From an uncultured Opitutia bacterium (lineage in GTDB: Bacteria; Verrucomicrobiota; Verrucomicrobiia; Opitutales; UBA953), in NCBI GenBank assembly GCA_903853185.1, contig CAINSX010000029.1, positions 1 through 6,191 on the forward strand: a stretch of DNA of 6,191 bases, read 5' to 3'. Below, piece by piece: positions 4,797 to 6,191 of the stretch. The notes below the pieces were generated by a model. It did not search any database. It worked only from the letters and a program-made list of their open reading frames with translations, and had not been told where the DNA came from. Each line of letters starts with the position of its first letter. Positions within the stretch are counted from its first letter, which is position 1. The position numbers and the translations under genes were made by a program.

Positions 4797-5034
4797 TCAA
4801 AGGGAAACCGGAGACCGGATGATTGGCTGGGGGACTTTAAAAAGGAGGGCTGAATGGAGGGCTGCGTTGAGGACTGAGTGGAGGACTGAATAGACAAGTC
4901 AGCCGCCGGGATCCCGAAGCCGACAGCCGATGGCTGAAATGCCGACACCCGAATGGCCGATGCCCTGGTGGCCGTCACCCGTCACCTGAAAATGAATCCC
5001 CCAGCCAATCATCCGGTTTCCGGTCTCCCTTTGA
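4797..5034. mobile_element. MITE-like 238-bp element with 38-bp terminal inverted repeats
   Basis: Positions 4797-4834 and 4997-5034 are inverted repeats matching at 36 of 38 bases, each beginning TCAAAGGG from outside and ending in GATTGGCTGGGGGA inside. The 162-bp interior has no credible gene; it holds four 12-base tandem units and a low-complexity run of CCGA-type repeats (4912-4960). A short non-coding element with long terminal inverted repeats fits a MITE or remnant. I see no target-site duplication in the flanks (CCAA left, GTTC right), so mobility is not shown. It could also be a large stem-loop repeat of other origin. Confidence 0.55.
4844..4891. repeat. Four degenerate 12-base tandem units
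   Basis: Units are GGAGGGCTGAAT, GGAGGGCTGCGTT, GAGGACTGAGT and GGAGGACTGAAT. The period slips between 11 and 13, which argues against a coding repeat. They lie just inside the left terminal repeat of the 238-bp element. Confidence 0.75.
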
Positions 5035-5047
5035 GTTCATGTAATGA

Positions 5048-5104
5048 GGGTGGGCCAAGCATCCCTGCTTGGCCGCGGCCGACCAAGGATGGTCGGCCCT
5101 ACCC
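5048..5104. repeat. Head-to-head hairpin pair (REPIN-like)
   Basis: Two perfect 9-bp hairpins lie 2 bases apart. The first is GGCCAAGCA (5053-5061), loop TCCC, TGCTTGGCC (5066-5074), preceded by GTGG on the plus strand. The second is GGCCGACCA (5077-5085), loop AGGA, TGGTCGGCC (5090-5098), with GTAG directly at its foot on the minus strand (5102-5099). The mirror arrangement matches the pair at 3505-3569, with different stem sequences. Confidence 0.75.
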
Positions 5105-5106
5105 GA

Positions 5107-5140
5107 GGCAACTATGTCGTGACGCGGTCCCGACCCTACC
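5107..5140 (-). repeat. REP-like hairpin, 34-bp repeat copy 2
   Basis: 33 of 34 bases match 1197-1230. On the minus strand it starts GGTAGGG; the stem arms are 5116-5123 and 5127-5134 (one mismatch, loop GCG on plus). It lies immediately beyond the T-run of the oxidoreductase terminator. Confidence 0.8.
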
Positions 5141-5169
5141 AAAACAAAAAGGGCGCCCACAGGCGCCCT
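5141..5169 (-). terminator. Intrinsic terminator of the oxidoreductase gene
   Basis: GGGCGCC (5151-5157) and GGCGCCC (5162-5168) pair perfectly around CACA, extended by an A-T pair (5150/5169). On the minus strand the stem is followed by TTTTTGTTTT (5150-5141), a strong intrinsic terminator for leftward transcription. It separates the oxidoreductase from the 3657-4727 gene. The plus-strand side (TCTTATATT) is at best weak. Confidence 0.9.
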
Positions 5170-5183
5170 CTTATATTCCCCGT

Positions 5184-5235
5184 GTCAACGTGCCCCCTTG
5201 CCCACGTGACCCACGCGATCGTTCTACGATCGCGT
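5184..5235 (-). repeat. 10-bp hairpin abutting the oxidoreductase stop, plus second weaker stem
   Basis: ACGCGATCGT (5213-5222) and ACGATCGCGT (5226-5235) are exact reverse complements with loop TCT (AGA on the gene's strand). Base 5235 is the last base of the TAA stop codon, so the hairpin overlaps it. A second imperfect stem (GTCAACGTG 5184-5192 with CACGTGAC 5203-5210) encloses a C-rich run that resembles part of the G-rich block. The true terminator lies further on at 5141-5169. Confidence 0.7.
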
Positions 5236-6191
5236 TAGATCTTCTCCAGCGACCAAGGCTTGCGGAGTTCGCGCGAGAGCATCGCGGTCGCGCCGGCGTC
5301 GTCGATGAACTTGCCCGCGGCGCCATCGAACTTGAGCTTACGGCCGGTGAAGACCGCGGCGTTGCCGAGGTGGCCGATGGTCGTGGTGTGGTGCGCGGCC
5401 ATGACGTGCGAGATCGGGCGACGACGGGACTGCACGCAGTCGACGAATTCCTGGAAGTGGTCGGTCGTGCCGGGGCAGCGCCAGGCGTCCGGACCGAGAT
5501 CCTTCTCCCAGAGTCCCGGGATGGAGCATTCCTGCTTGCCGCGGGTGACGTAGAGTTCGCCCTTCTCGCCGATGAAGCGCATGCCCATGAAGGAGCTGCT
5601 GACCGACATATGGAAGCCGTCGGCGTAGGTAACGGTGTAATCGTATTCGGCGTGGGTGTTCCACGGGGCTTCGCGGAGTTTACCCGTGCCTTCGACGGCG
5701 ACGGGGTATTCGGCGTCCTTGCCCATCGCCCAAGCGGCGATGTCGGGGTGGTGGCAGACCCAATCGAGGAGCATGCCGCCGCCGAAGTTGGTGTGCCAGC
5801 GCCAGTGGAAGTGGAAGACGCGCGGGTCGTAGGCGAACTCGGACGACGGGCCGACCCACATGTCGTAATCGACTTCCGACGGGGCCATCTCACCAGCCTG
5901 CGGGGCGGGCGGCATGGTCTGCTTGTTCGGGCCCGTGCCGACCTCGACCTTGAGGATCTTGCCGAGCATTCCGTTACGGACGAGTTCGACGCCGCGACGG
6001 AAATTAGGGGTAGAGCGCTGCCACATGCCGGTCTGCCAGACGCGACCGTTCTCCTTCACCGCGTCGGCGATGGCCTTGCCTTCGGCCCAGGTCTTCGCGA
6101 GCGGCTTCTCGCCATAGACGTCGATGCCGGCGCGGAGGAGCGCGCAGCTGATGACGCCGTGCCAGTGGTCCGGCAGGCCGTGGACGGCGGC
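5235..6191 (-). CDS. Gfo/Idh/MocA family oxidoreductase, N-terminus missing
   Basis: The frame is open to the window edge and shows 318 residues up to the TAA; family members are about 430 long, so roughly 110 residues, including the nucleotide-binding GxGxxG and any Tat signal, lie outside. Visible motifs: PDHWHGV (7-13), VYGEKPLAKTWAEG (25-38) with the catalytic-site EKP Lys29, RVWQTGMWQRS (49-59), and the C-terminal domain with DMWVGP, HWRWHTNFGGGMLLDWVCHH, the ISHVMAAHHTTTIGHLGNAA helix and the terminal RKPWSLEKI. This is the GFO_IDH_MocA fold, usually an NAD(P)-dependent sugar or sugar-derivative dehydrogenase. The HWH and HFHW-type motifs are typical of the subgroup expanded in Planctomycetes and Verrucomicrobiota; the substrate is unknown. 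The GTG at 6059 is internal, not a start. Confidence 0.93.
   Translation of the reverse strand, partial: AAVHGLPDHWHGVISCALLRAGIDVYGEKPLAKTWAEGKAIADAVKENGRVWQTGMWQRSTPNFRRGVELVRNGMLGKILKVEVGTGPNKQTMPPAPQAGEMAPSEVDYDMWVGPSSEFAYDPRVFHFHWRWHTNFGGGMLLDWVCHHPDIAAWAMGKDAEYPVAVEGTGKLREAPWNTHAEYDYTVTYADGFHMSVSSSFMGMRFIGEKGELYVTRGKQECSIPGLWEKDLGPDAWRCPGTTDHFQEFVDCVQSRRRPISHVMAAHHTTTIGHLGNAAVFTGRKLKFDGAAGKFIDDAGATAMLSRELRKPWSLEKI

Noticed and set aside
3525..4853. 442-codon open frame on the plus strand
   Set aside because: It runs antisense through the helical-repeat protein and through hairpin repeats at its start; no domain is recognisable, and the minus frame has a proper membrane anchor.
4791..5038. 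Target-site duplication around the 238-bp element
   Set aside because: The flanks (ACCACCAA and GTTCATG) share no direct repeat, so insertion cannot be shown from this sequence.
5235..6059. Oxidoreductase starting at the GTG at 6059
   Set aside because: The frame continues to the window edge with conserved PDHWH and EKP motifs upstream of this codon, so it is internal.

Overview
The window is a GC-rich bacterial chromosome segment that most resembles a member of the Verrucomicrobiota, possibly Opitutae. This is an inference from gene character, not from a search. The pointers are: the N-terminus of an exported protein of the autotransporter-associated beta-strand-repeat type; a Gfo/Idh/MocA oxidoreductase of the kind multiplied in Planctomycetes and Verrucomicrobia; no clear Shine-Dalgarno site before any visible start; and intergenic regions packed with small hairpin repeats.

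Layout. 1-237 (-): N-terminal part of a secreted protein, cut by the window edge. 238-476: A+T-rich spacer with two palindromes. 477-917 (-): thioredoxin-type arsenate reductase (arsC). 918-1324: about 400 bp of non-coding repeats between divergent genes. 1325-3388 (+): a two-gene operon, a YhaM-like OB-fold/HD exoribonuclease followed 3 nt later by queA (queuosine synthesis). 3389-3656: a nested, nearly symmetric cluster of inverted repeats between convergent genes, including a terminator. 3657-4727 (-): a membrane-anchored helical-repeat protein of unknown function. 4728-5234: about 500 bp of repeats, including a 238-bp element with 38-bp terminal inverted repeats, REP-like hairpins and a terminator. 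5235-6191 (-): a Gfo/Idh/MocA oxidoreductase lacking its N-terminus.

The genes are ordinary housekeeping or accessory functions and do not form a single pathway. The distinctive part is the DNA between them. Seven hairpins carry a GTAG tetranucleotide at or within a base of the foot, like REP sequences mobilised by RAYT (Y1-family) transposases, and two head-to-head pairs look like REPINs. Three of the three visible gene 3' ends with a following hairpin have it touching the stop codon. Three gene starts are preceded by the same C-rich block (G-rich template, quadruplex-capable in two cases). A 36-38 bp module ending in a CTGC-GAA-GCAG mini-hairpin recurs several times. I see no tRNA, rRNA, CRISPR array, insertion-sequence transposase or phage gene.
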